This document shows positions 28,885 through 38,696 of a stretch of DNA of 64,000 bases, piece by piece. A program made the translations under genes and the position numbers. Position 1 is the stretch's first letter. The number at the start of each line of letters is the position of its first letter. Location of the stretch: positions 682,001 through 746,000 of the forward strand of contig OY970367.1 of the NCBI GenBank assembly GCA_963718635.1, in the 5' to 3' direction. Source of the stretch: JAIOQJ01 sp963718635 (GTDB taxonomy: Bacteria; Planctomycetota; Planctomycetia; Gemmatales; Gemmataceae). The notes under the pieces were generated by a model. The model did no database searches and had not been told where the DNA came from. It saw only the letters and a program-made list of their open reading frames with translations.

Positions 28885-31800
28885 TTACGCTGAAATTTTG
28901 CTCGTTACCCTCGGCGAAATAATATCGTAGAGAACCGGGATCACAAAGAGGGTAAGCACGGTCGAACTAAAGAGGCCCCAGACAATGACGGTGGCGAGAG
29001 GGCGTTGGACATCCGATCCCAGGCCGGTGGCCAGCGAAGCGGGAAGCAGCCCGAAGATGGCGACGATGGCAGTCATCAAGATTGGCCGAAGGCGCTCGAG
29101 GGCGCCTTGCACGATCGCCTGCCGGCACTCCATCCCTTGCTCGCGCAGGGTGTTGATCCAGCGAACCATGAGGACGCCATCCATGATGGCGATGCCGAAC
29201 AAAGCGGCGAAGCCAACGCCGGTGGAAACGTTCATGTGCATATCGCGCAAATAGAGGGCGATGAGGCCGCCGATGCCGGCAAAAGGAACGACGACGACCA
29301 CGAGCAAGGCCGACCGGATCGATTGAAAGGTGAACAAGAGCATCACGAAGATAAGGCCAATTGTGAGCGGGATCAACAGCAGGAAATGCTTGTACGCTCG
29401 CTCGAGATTCTCGAACATGCCGAGCCAACCAACGCGATAGCCTTCGGGGAGTTTGATCTTTTCGTCGAAGCGCTGTTGGGCCTCTTTGACGAAGCCGCCT
29501 TGATCGCGACCGACAATATCGCAGCGTACTGTAATGCGCCGCCGACTGTTCTCCCGGGCAATAAGCGTCTGCCCGTCGATGATTTCGATACGTGCGACCT
29601 GCGACAAGGGAACGGGGATTCCATCGGCGGTAAACACAGGCAAACGGCCGATAGCGGCTGTTGATTCCTTCGATTGTTTATCCAGCCGGGCAACGATGTC
29701 GAACTTGCGCTCCGCCTCGTACAGGTTGCCGACCGCCTCGCCGCCGATGGCCATGTTGATCAGTTTGTTTACATCTTCGATTCGAACGTTGTACCGAGCG
29801 CACAAGTCGCGATCGGGTGTGATGACCAGCTGCGGCTGGGGACCTTCCTGCTCGATATTGACGTCGGTCGCGCCGGGGATGCTGCGCAATAGATCGATAG
29901 TCTGGCGGGCAAGCTCCAGCAAGACTTTCGAATCCGCGCCGGAGAATTCGACGGCCAAATTGGCCGAGGTGCCGTTGGTGTCTTCAGTCACGCTGTCGAT
30001 GATCGGCTGCGTGAAGTTGAACCGGGTGGAAGGGAATTCATTGCGATAGCGCGCGCCGAGCGCTTCGATCAACTGATGCTTGTTTTTGAAGTCTGCGCCA
30101 CTCTTCGCGCGGCTTGGGACCGACCATCATCTCGATTCGGCTTGGCGGAAACGGATCGGTGCCATCGTCGTTGCGGCCGGTTTGAACAATCACAAATTTG
30201 ATGTCGGGAAATTCGAGCGCGATCTCGCGCAGCGCCGGCCGTAGGCGCTCGTCTGTTCCATCGAAGTGCCTTCGGGGAAATTCGCCCGCACCCAGATAAC
30301 GCCTTCGTCCATGTAGGGCAAGAACTCGATGCCGAGGTTCGGCGCGATCTTCACAACGACAATGGCGATGCCGGCGACGACGACCGTCAAGACGAGCCAG
30401 CGCGAAATCAGGAAGGCTCGGACGATACGCGCATAGACCCAGCGGATGAGGTGAAGAGCGGGGTTCTCCCATTCGTCATAACCATGACGGAACAACAGGG
30501 TGGCAAGCACGGGAACAACGAGCAACGCGAACAGCAGAGAGCCGATCAACGCATAAACCATCGTCAATGCCATTGGTCGGAAGAGTAATCCTTCGATGCT
30601 CGTCAGCGATAGCAGCGGGAGATAAGCGACCATGATCATGAGGATGGAGAAGAAGATCGGCCGTTCCACTTCCAGCGCAGCCGCCAGCACCGTCTGCGGA
30701 ACGCTTGGCATCGGCGACAGCTTCTTTGCTTCGCCCAGACGGCGGGCGATGTTTTCCGCCATGATGACGGCGCCATCGACGATGATGCCAAAATCAATCG
30801 CGCCAATGGATAACAGGCCGATCGGAATTCCCGTCGCGTACATCAGCACGAGCGCAAGCAACAGCGAAAAGGGAATCGTAAGCGCTACCAAAGCAGCCAT
30901 TGGCGGTCGGCCGAGGAAAAGCAAAAGAACCAGCACGACCAGGGTGATTCCGAGCAACACGCTATGCGAAACCGTGTCCAAGGTTGCTTGCACCAACTGC
31001 GTTCGGTCGTAATAAGGAACGATGCGCACCCCGGGCGGGAGCCCTGTTTCGTTTAGCTCGGCGACGGCTTCTTTCACTCGTTCCAACACCTGCGAAGGGT
31101 TTTCGCCTTTGCGCAGAACGACGATGCCGGCCACGGCGTCATCGGTGCGATCCTTGCTGAAGATGCCGTTGGGCGTGCGGTTGTCGAGGCCCACGGATGC
31201 AACGTCACGTAAGTAGATCGGTGTCCCGGCAATCGATTTGACGAAGATGCTTTCCATCTGCTTGATCGATTCGAGCAAGCCGCCGCCGCGCACTACAAGG
31301 GACATGCTGCCGCGCGAGACGACGCTGCCCCCGCCGGCGGCATTGTTCTTTTTGATGGCGTCTTCGATGTCGCCGAGGTTTAAGCCGTAGCGTTCGAGTT
31401 GCGCGGGATAATAGGTAATAGCGAACTGTTTTTCGAGGCCGCCGAAGTTGGCGGCCTCGGCTACGCCGGGCACTTGTTTCAGTCGGCGCGTCACGACCCA
31501 GTCGTTCAATTCGCGCAGGGTTCGGAGGTCTTGGGTGCCATCGGCCACCAGCTGATAACGATAAATTTCGCCATAGGCAGTCGCCAACGGGCCCAGCTGC
31601 GGCTTAACGCCATCGGGGAGATCGGCCTCCGAAAGTTTTTCTAACGTACGTTGCCGTGCCCAGTAGTTCTCGACGCCTTCTTCGAAAATAAGTTGCACCA
31701 GCGACAGGCCAAAGATAGTGCGCGAGCGCACCACGCGAACGCGTGGCGTTGCGAGCATCGCGTTTTCGATGGGGATGGTGACTTGCCGTTCGACTTCCTC

Positions 31801-31973
31801 GGGCGCTCGACCGGGATAAACGGTGATGACTTGCACCATCTGCGAAGAGATGTCAGGGTAGGCGTCAATCGGCTGTTCGCGAAACGCCCACACGCCTGCC
31901 CCGCAGACGGCAAGAGCAGCAAGCAGCACTATCAACCGATAACGCAAGGCACTTCAATGAGGCGGGCGATCAT
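28885..31973 (-). CDS. Heavy-metal RND efflux pump, CzcA/CusA type (three frameshifts)
   Basis: About 1029 residues once corrected. It should start at ATG 31973, overlapping the adaptor stop by ATGA. One base is missing near 31953 (MIARLIEV then ALRYRLIVLL), one missing near 30245 ('SAYGRR' then 'LREIALEFPDIKF') and one extra near 30100 ('PREEW' then 'ADFKNKHQLIEAL'). Between the breaks the protein is a normal RND transporter with twelve membrane helices. Landmarks include 'FREQPIDAYPDISSQMVQV', 'DFGIIVDGAVIMAENIARR' in helix 4 with the Asp/Glu set of metal-exporting pumps, 'FPEGTSMEQTSAYG', and 'FAALFGIAIMDGVLMVRWI' in helix 10. It exports divalent or monovalent metal ions in exchange for protons; the metal cannot be named. 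Confidence 0.9.
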
Positions 31974-33306
31974 CGCGCGCCTCCGATTGCCGGATGTTCG
32001 TCATCGTTATTCTGCAGGGCCTTCACCACCAGCGGTTTAAGCAAAATGGCGCCTTGGCCCATAACCCGTTCCCCAGGATGCAAGCCCGAAATGATTTCCA
32101 CTTGGGACCCATAAAATTCGCCGACCAGGACATTCTCGACGCGCCATCGTCCTTTACCTTCGGCGGCCAACACATAGTCCGTTCGGCCGACGTGCAGGAC
32201 GCCATCCGAAGGAATCAACAGCATGTCGCGCGGCTCGGTGTCCAGGCCGATTTCTGCGAACATCCCCGGGCGGAGTTGATCGTTTAAGTCGTCGATGGTG
32301 AACAAGACACGCAACGTACGCCGTTCTTTCGTAACGACCGGGGCAATGGCCTTTACTTCGCCGGTGAAGATTTGGCCGGGGATGCCGAAGAAGCTGGCTT
32401 CGCATTTTTTGCCCACTTGCACGCGCGTTAGCTTCGCTTCAGGCACTTCCGCCATGACAATGTCTACATCGCTGGTGACAGCCTTCAACAAGGCAGGGTC
32501 GAGCCCTGACTGCTGCAGTTGCCGGGCAAGCGCTGCCTCGTTTCGTCGAGCTACCTTGATGGCGCTTTCCGCCTCGTGAACTTCTCTTCGTCCCTGGATT
32601 CGATACTGCCGTTGATTGGTTTCTTCGAGTGCTAGATTCTTCTGCGATTCGGTACCGCCGCCTACGAGCACACGCATCTGGTCGACGACTTTCCGCTGCG
32701 CTTCATCGCGATCGCGAGCGAGATCGCGAATGCTGATCAACTGGCGTTCGGAGAAGGCAATGTCGGCAAGGGCCTTTTGCCAGTCGGTAAAGGCAGTCAG
32801 AACTTCAGGCGCATTGAACTGCCAGAAGTCGGCATCGTTCCCCCAGACGGCGCTCCAAGCCATGCTGACCGTACCGGCTACGGCGGCGAAAGCGCGCATC
32901 TGATCGGCTTTGACGGAATCGAAATCCGGGATCAAGAAGGAACCGCCCACGAGTCCGGCTGGCGCCAAGATTCGATTGTGCGGCGCATCCCCAGGCCGCA
33001 AGCTGGCGACCACCGTGCCAGTGACCCTTAATGCCGGCGCTGAATGGAAGACGCTTGAGCACGATTGATTGGATTTTGGCTTCAAGCGCAGCTCCCCGTA
33101 TCGATTTCGATCAGGTTTACGCCAACGACCCGTACCGGCTCGGGATTTTTGGCGCGCCCGGCGGAATCGTCCGCGCCCGTTTTGTGACCGCTTGACAGCA
33201 AATAGATCAGCGTGATGACCGCGATGGCGAGCGACAGGACGATTTGCGTGACAGGCCAAATGCGCGAGGCCGACTGGCGTGAGTTCAACTCGACAGGATC
33301 GCTCAT
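31970..33306 (-). CDS. RND efflux periplasmic adaptor, CusB/CzcB type (frameshift)
   Basis: About 445 residues. It starts at ATG 33306, sharing ATGA with the outer-membrane factor stop. The N-terminus 'MSDPVELNSRQSASRIWPVTQIVLSLAIAVITLIYLL' has one membrane anchor. A G is missing from a GGGG run near 33100, after 'VVGVNLIEIDTG'; the next frame continues 'ELRLKPKSNQ', 'LRVTGTVVASLRPGD'. A long coiled-coil hairpin spans about residues 185-280 ('SERQLISIRDLARDRDEAQRKVVDQMR'). Beta-barrel strands follow: 'KTERRTLRVLFTIDDLN'-like, 'LRPGMFAEIGLD', 'LHPGERVMGQGAILLKPL'. It links the inner-membrane pump to the outer-membrane channel. Confidence 0.88.
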
Positions 33307-34994
33307 TTGACAACCTGTTTTCCGATCGCGGCATTCAACTTGTAAAGCGAACGCCAATAGTTCGCTCGACCCGTGATGTACGTTCGGTATGTTTCCCGGT
33401 AATTGCGTTGGGCATCGAGCACGTCCACCAACGGCCTGCCCCCGGTATTATATGCCTGGTTGATGCTGTCGCGGACCTCCGTCGCCAGTTTCAATTGCTC
33501 CTCCGCCACCGACGTCGCATTAAGATAGGCCATTCGGAATTGCTTCGTCGCTTGCTCGATCTCCGAACGAAGATCGACGAGATCCCCCTGCAGGCCGTAA
33601 TGCTGCTGGACAGCGAGGGAACGAGCCCGTGCTCGGTTCCCCTGGTTGCGATCGAACAAGGGCAGCGTCGTCGTCACGGATACCAGATAACTGTTGGCAT
33701 CGGGGAAGCCGATCGCCTTTTGCTGAAATTGGCGAATGTAGCCGATCTGAGGCGTCACCAGTGGATACGCCCGGCGATCTTCCGATACCACCGTCGCCTC
33801 CGCCTGCGCGATCTTGTATTGATCGGCCTTGATGTCCGGGCGGTTTTCCAAAGCAAGCCGATAGGCATCGTCGGCGGCGATCGGCTCGGCCGTCAGTTTA
33901 CCCGTCAGGTCGCCTTCGATGTCGAACTCCGGATCCGAGTCTGTGCGGTTTAGCAGCGAGCGCAGACGGGCTTCCGCCGACACGGAATTGAATTCGGCCT
34001 CCCGCAACGTCCGCTGGCTCGTGAGCAAGTCGAGCCGAACCCGGTTGAGATCGACCTGCGGCCTGCCGCCCGCTGCCACGGCCGCAGCGGTTGATTTCTC
34101 AATGCGCTTGAAATTCTCGATGTCCTGTTGAGCTAGTTTCCGCAAGGCCTTGGCTTCGAGAACGTCGTAAAAAGTTGTGGCAGTCTCGGTTACGCGAAGT
34201 CGGATGCGATCGGCATAGTCGGCCTCGACTGCCCGCACTCCTAAGCTGGCACTTGCCATGGCCGCCGCCCGTTTACCGAACAGCAGCCAATCGATCTGAT
34301 AACTGAGCAGAACGTCCATCTGCGGCGGACCGCCTTGACGGTCGACCGTGAACGGGCGCGTCAACGGCAGCAGTTGGCCATCCATGTAAAAGGTCGGATT
34401 CGGCGGCAGCGAAGCCGTCAGATAATCGCCGTTGGCTTGGTTGATCGCCTCGAAGCCGGCGCGCAGTTTGGGATCGGCAACGAGCGTTGTGTTGATGGCC
34501 CGATCAATCGTCAGCTTGCTCGAACTCTCATCGGGCTTTTGATTTTCACCAGTGGAGAGACCGGGAATTTTTGTATCGGGATCCTTCGTCGCTGGAGACG
34601 ATTTCGCATTGCCGTCACCGGGCAGCCCAGGGATCTTGGTGTCTTGATCCTTTGTTGCTGACTTCGAGTTCTCTTCTTCCGACTTCTTCCACTTGTCTTC
34701 AGCAGGCTTGGCAGGCTTTGTTTTTTCATCGCCGCCGGGCGCCGTCGGTTTTGATTTGTCGTCTTTGGGCATAGGCGCCGGCATCGGAAGCACAAAGTCC
34801 GCCTGCTGAATGTTGCACGCTTTTTGGTCATCAACGCTCGATTGCACCGATACAATCGGCACCGGACTCTTGGGCTGAGGCGTTGGAGGCGTATACGTGG
34901 GAAACGGCTGGCAACCGGCGAAGGCGCCAAGCACCACGTTTAGAGTGACGAATCGGCGCAGCGGTCGAGAGTTGCTCCACGCCCGCCGATACAT
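33303..34994 (-). CDS. TolC-family outer-membrane factor, lipoprotein
   Basis: 563 residues from ATG 34994, with AGAGGG 7 bases upstream; the frame extends to 35129 but adds unlikely sequence. A lipoprotein signal ends at Cys near residue 27 ('VVLGAFAGCQPFP'). Residues about 60-150 are a Lys/Pro/Asp/Ser-rich linker with two imperfect copies of 'ATKDxDTKIPGLxxGxxxxS'. The TolC-type part follows from about residue 160, with repeated long helices and strands: 'LVADPKLRAGFEAINQANGDYLTASLPPNPTF', 'RLRVTETATTFYDVLEAKALRKLAQQDIENFKRIE', 'NTGGRPLVDVLDAQRNYRETYRTYI'. It forms the outer-membrane channel of the metal efflux pump encoded downstream. The charged linker is not usual for the family. Confidence 0.9.
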   Translation of the reverse strand: MYRRAWSNSRPLRRFVTLNVVLGAFAGCQPFPTYTPPTPQPKSPVPIVSVQSSVDDQKACNIQQADFVLPMPAPMPKDDKSKPTAPGGDEKTKPAKPAEDKWKKSEEENSKSATKDQDTKIPGLPGDGNAKSSPATKDPDTKIPGLSTGENQKPDESSSKLTIDRAINTTLVADPKLRAGFEAINQANGDYLTASLPPNPTFYMDGQLLPLTRPFTVDRQGGPPQMDVLLSYQIDWLLFGKRAAAMASASLGVRAVEADYADRIRLRVTETATTFYDVLEAKALRKLAQQDIENFKRIEKSTAAAVAAGGRPQVDLNRVRLDLLTSQRTLREAEFNSVSAEARLRSLLNRTDSDPEFDIEGDLTGKLTAEPIAADDAYRLALENRPDIKADQYKIAQAEATVVSEDRRAYPLVTPQIGYIRQFQQKAIGFPDANSYLVSVTTTLPLFDRNQGNRARARSLAVQQHYGLQGDLVDLRSEIEQATKQFRMAYLNATSVAEEQLKLATEVRDSINQAYNTGGRPLVDVLDAQRNYRETYRTYITGRANYWRSLYKLNAAIGKQVVK

Positions 34995-35138
34995 CCTGAA
35001 GCCCTCTTGCGCCATTGAGTACCCGGCACCATCCGGATTATCGGCACAATCGCTACAGCTTCGTGAGGGTTTCTCGGGTGGAACTTCACTGATGTTAAAA
35101 GCGCGACGCTGGCGCGTTGCGCCTATCAAGACAACTCA

Positions 35139-36220
35139 TCACTTCGGAATCTTCATCGGCAGCGGTTGAGCGCTGAGGGTATCAAGGACGACGCCTTGCT
35201 CTGCCTTTAGCTGCATCTTAGCGAGCGCTTTTTGATTGGCGAGCAGTGTCGGGTCGTCCGCCGTATCATACTGCCCAACGGTAACGAGGCTATAAGCTCG
35301 CCCATGCATGACGTAGGCGTCGAACGAGGGTTTGGTCTCGCGCAGGTACTTCGCCAGGCCGTGGGCTTGGGCGGCGCTTGCGTTGAGCAATTCCGTCTCT
35401 TTCTTGCCAAAGCCAAGTCGGCTCATGATGCTCGGCTTCTTTGGCGTCTGGAGAATCGCCTGACCCTGGTACATTTTGACCATCAGCGTCCACTGCTTTC
35501 TGCAACGGAGCAAACTGTACTCTTCGCCGGCATTCAGTTCTTTCAAAAAGTCGTCTGCCTTGTCGGGGTCGTCCTGTTTCACGATCGTCGGCATGCTAGG
35601 GTTATGAACCACCATAGCCGATTGAAATGGATTGATCGTGCCGGCGCCTACCTGCTTGATCTTGCCGGTGTTGCCGTCATCGTCGCCGAAGATCGCGCGA
35701 TTCGAAAATTTGTCCGGCGGTGGTTTCAATCTTCGCAGATCATTCAAGAACTCCCGGGCGGTGTCCATGTCCCTAAAGGGCTTGTTCGGCCGGCCGACTA
35801 GCACGGCGAACTCGTCCGCCACGCGCACGGTCCGATAGCGCAGTGAGACGTCGGTAGCGGGAATTCCCTGGGCTTTCAGTTTCTCAATCGCGTCCCAATG
35901 TTGGTCGCGCAGTTTCTGTACCCGTTCTTGCTCTTCGGAACGTTGCTGCATGCTTCGGTCGTAAAGATAAGCGGAGAGTTTGTAATCACGAATCAACAGT
36001 TCAGCCATCTCTTCTGCCAGCATCCGCGCTTCAACTCCTTTGAACGTCTGCACGCAGACGAGCCATTCGCCGGCCTGCGGTGAAACGGCATGGCGCGAAG
36101 GGACCTCAGTTTCTTTAGGCATCACGAAGGCACGGGCGCGGCCGGCTGCTGGGCGGTGCTTGCCGAGATTGCCAGGCTTGCGATCAACAGCGCAATTGCT
36201 TGGCTTTGCCAATTTCTCAT
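35139..36220 (-). CDS. Exported protein with SPOR-like segment (frameshift after the signal peptide)
   Basis: About 360 residues. ATG 36220 has AAGGAGG 7 bases upstream and opens 'MRNWQSQAIALLIASLAISASTAQQ', a signal peptide. The frame stops at 'APVPS'; adding one base near 36120 continues into 'VMPKETEVPSRHAVSPQAGEWLVCVQTFKG'. The segment 'GEWLVCVQTFKGVEARMLAEEMAELLIRDYKLSAYLYDRS', together with 'VRVADEFAVLVGRPNKPFRDMDTAREFLNDLR', looks like a SPOR-type strand-helix unit with an insertion, which would bind peptidoglycan. I am unsure of this. The C-terminus is Ala/Leu-rich. It lies directly upstream of the efflux genes on the same strand, 145 bases away, and may be unrelated. Confidence 0.6.
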
Positions 36221-36676
36221 AATGGCCTCCTTCGCGAAACGATCCGAATCCACTTCCAGCGAAGGATATAACCAGGTCGGCGGATATTGCCAGATGGATT
36301 GCGGCAGGCGATTTGTTCGGGCGAGCCCAGAGCGTGAGCGACCGGAGAAAGCTCCTTAAAGCGATGTAATGCAGTTTCACCAGTCGCTTACGCCCCCGCC
36401 TCACCAAATTATCTCTGCACAGTGGCGGTATTCGGATTACGGAATGACGTAAACAATGACAAAAAATGATGCCCAAAAGGTGAATTCAAAATTGTGTATT
36501 CATTTATTTTTTTGCCAACATTTTTTTTGCCATAATTCTTTGAGTGGAAAATATTCCAGCGCTTAGGCACCACTCCCTAACGGTCGCGGCTCTGACTGCG
36601 CGGCTTCCTAAATTCGAGTCTTACTTTTTTTCCAATATCTTTTGTCGGAGGTTTTTTATCTTTACAGAAGCCCTTT
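36221..36676. other. Intergenic region with an AT-rich block
   Basis: Apart from repeat C at 36319-36408, I see no gene. Bases 36470-36545 are unusually AT-rich for this genome (T-runs of seven and eight), and may be a promoter region for the minus-strand gene at 36220. Confidence 0.45.
36319..36408. repeat. Dispersed repeat family C, copy 3
   Basis: GGCGAGCCCAGAGCGTGAGCGACCGGAGAA on the left in register with copies 1 and 2; the right arm CACCAGTCGCTTACGCCCCCGCCTCACC is degenerate. Confidence 0.7.
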
Positions 36677-36853
36677 TTATCCCGGCCACGCGATGGTGAA
36701 CAAGCCGGAATCCTCGGCCTCGATTTCCGGTTGGATGACGTGTTGCGCTTCGAGCCAGTCGAGCAGATCGCGCGCTTCATCGAGGGTCAATTGCCGCGCC
36801 ACGCGTCGTCGCGTGCGCACAGCATGTTCGGACTGAACGGCGGAATCTTGCAT
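36677..36853 (-). CDS. Small conserved-looking hypothetical (58 aa)
   Basis: ATG 36853 to TAA 36677, 58 residues. It begins MQDSAVQSEHAVRTRRRV and continues 'ARQLTLDEARDLLDWLEAQH', ending in an acidic tail with 'AEDSGLFTIAWPG'. The codon use (third-position G/C) is like the neighbouring genes, and CGGAG lies 11 bases before the ATG. The helix 'LDEARDLLDWLEAQ' looks structured. It is too short to show in a 60-residue ORF screen. The function is unknown; its size and basic-then-acidic layout would suit a small regulator, but that is a guess. Confidence 0.55.
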   Translation of the reverse strand: MQDSAVQSEHAVRTRRRVARQLTLDEARDLLDWLEAQHVIQPEIEAEDSGLFTIAWPG

Positions 36854-37068
36854 GGCGCGCTGCGCTCCGGAGCCTCCACCCGTATGGCGGGTGCATCTCC
36901 ATACTCTAATCGGGATCGGGGATCAAGAGAAAGTGAAGGAACGGGGCAAGTTCGAAAAAAGGAGGCGGAAGTATCGATTGTGCAGGCTGAATGCGTGCGG
37001 ACGGGGTGAGCCGGCGCATGCCCCCGGTGTATTCACGGGGGGCTAAGTGCTTCGAGCGCCAACGTTTT

Positions 37069-38480
37069 TCAGGCCAAAATACCGGTGACAAGTTCGCCGT
37101 GAACGTCGGTCAAGCGCATGTCGCGGCCGCCGAATCGGAAGGTCAGTTTCTTGTGATCGATGCCGAGAAGGTGCAGCATGGTGGCGTGCAGGTCGTGGAT
37201 TTCGACCCGGCCCTGCACTGTTTTGTAGCCCCATTCGTCGGTTTCGCCGTAGACCGTACCGCCTTTGATGCCGCCGCCGGCCATCCAGATGGTGAAGCCG
37301 AACGGATCGTGATCGCGGCCATCGCTCCCTTGGGCAAACGGAGTTCGGCCGAACTCACCGCCCCAGATTACCAACGTTGATTCGAGCAAGCCGCGCGATT
37401 TGAGGTCCTTCAACAAGCCGGCAATCGGTTGATCGACGGCCCGGCAGTTATCCTCATGGCCTTGGCGCAGGTTCTTATGCTGGTCCCAACGATCATGGCC
37501 AAGCGAAGGAGCGGTCAGTTCGATGAAGCGTGCTCCGCGCTCGATCAATCGACGAGCGGTCAAACATTGCCGTCCGAAAGTCTGGGTCGGCAGATACTTT
37601 TCGTCGAGACCGTAGAGCTTCCGGGTAGCGGCGCTTTCGCCCTTGATGTTCATCAGTTCGGGCACAGCGGTCTGCATTCGATAAGCGGTCTCATAGTTGG
37701 CGATGGCGGATTCGATTTCATCGGGGCGCGCCGGCGCGCTCGGCGAACGAGGCGTCGAGTTTGCGCATCAGGCTGAGCTTGCTGCGCTGCTCGGCATCGG
37801 TGCTTTCGGCACGGACGATGTTGGCCACCGGTGGATCGCCGGCGCGAAACACCGAGCCTTGAAAGGCAGCAGGAAGAAAGCCGCTGTTGAAGTTATCGAG
37901 TCCACCGGGTGGGATCAGCCCGCCATTCAAGACGACAAAGCCGGGCAGATTTTTGTTTTCACTACCTAGGCCATAGCCAAGCCAGGCGCCCATGCTAGGA
38001 CGGCCTTGGACTCCGGAACCGGTATGCAGAAAATAATTGGCGGAGGTATGTTCTGAGAAGCGCGACACCATCGAGCGAACAATGGCGAGGTCATCGACGC
38101 ACGCAGCCACGTGCGGAAAAAGATCGCTCACCCACGCGCCGCTTTGGCCTCGCTGCCTGAACTTCCAAGGCGAGCCCATGATCTTGCCGACGTTGTTGAA
38201 CTGAGTCGGCTCGACTTTGAAGATGGAATGCGGATCGCGGCCATCGTACTTGGAGAGCAAGGGCTTGTAATCGAAGGTATCGACCTGGGAAGGCCCGCCA
38301 TCCATGTAGAGAAAGATCACCTGGCGCACCTGCAGGCTTATGATGCAGCACGGGCTTGCGGGAATCGGCATGTCCTTCTTCCGCAAGCAGTGCCGTCAGC
38401 GCCACCGCGCCGAAGCCGTTCGCGCATGACGACAGCATTTCGCGCCGCGAGAGAGGCCGTTGGAATCGGTGGCAGTGCAT
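37069..38480 (-). CDS. DUF1501 protein, copy 2 (two frameshifts)
   Basis: About 469 residues after removing two extra bases. ATG 38480 starts 'MHCHRFQRPLSRREMLSSCANGFGAVALTALLAEEG', a twin-arginine signal of the DUF1501 type. An extra C near 38335 breaks the frame before 'QVRQVIFLYMDGGPSQVDTFD'; an extra C in a CCCC run near 37735 breaks it after 'SFAERAGAP', before 'DEIESAIANYETAYRMQ'. The C-terminal part has 'TAPSLGHDRWDQHKNL', 'LVIWGGEFGRTPFAQG', 'GRDHDPFGFTIWMAGGGIKGG' and 'LHATMLHLLGIDHKKLTFRFGGRD', the family's metal-binding pattern. In planctomycetes this subtype usually follows a DUF1553 cytochrome-bearing partner; none is adjacent here. Confidence 0.88.
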
Positions 38481-38551
38481 GGTGGTCTCGGTTTCCCAAG
38501 GGGTGCGTCAACGGATTTTGGAAAATTAATCAACTCAACGCCGAGCACATT

Positions 38552-38674
38552 CTTACCCTCCCCCTGGCTTTGACCGGGGAGGGCAGGGTCAGGGGGAAAG
38601 GCTGCGAGTGTTGCTACAGTTGTTGATAGTCAAGTCGCTCTGCCCTCGTCCAAAGCCAGGGGAAGGGCGGGAAC
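38552..38674. repeat. Dispersed repeat family B, copy 4
   Basis: TTACCCTCCCCCTGGCTTTGACCGGGGAGGG, centre GCTGCGAGTGTTGCTACAGTTGTTGATAG (inverted relative to copy 3), then CCAAAGCCAGGGGAAGGGCGGG. It fills the gap between dsbD (stop 38697) and DUF1501 copy 2. Confidence 0.8.
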
Positions 38675-38696
38675 CGTTTCACTCTCGTGCCTTTAG

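Noticed and set aside
31641..31922. Alternative frames over the RND pump and other long genes
   Set aside because: High-GC third-position bias opens shadow frames on both strands of every real gene here; they lack ribosome sites and protein-like composition.
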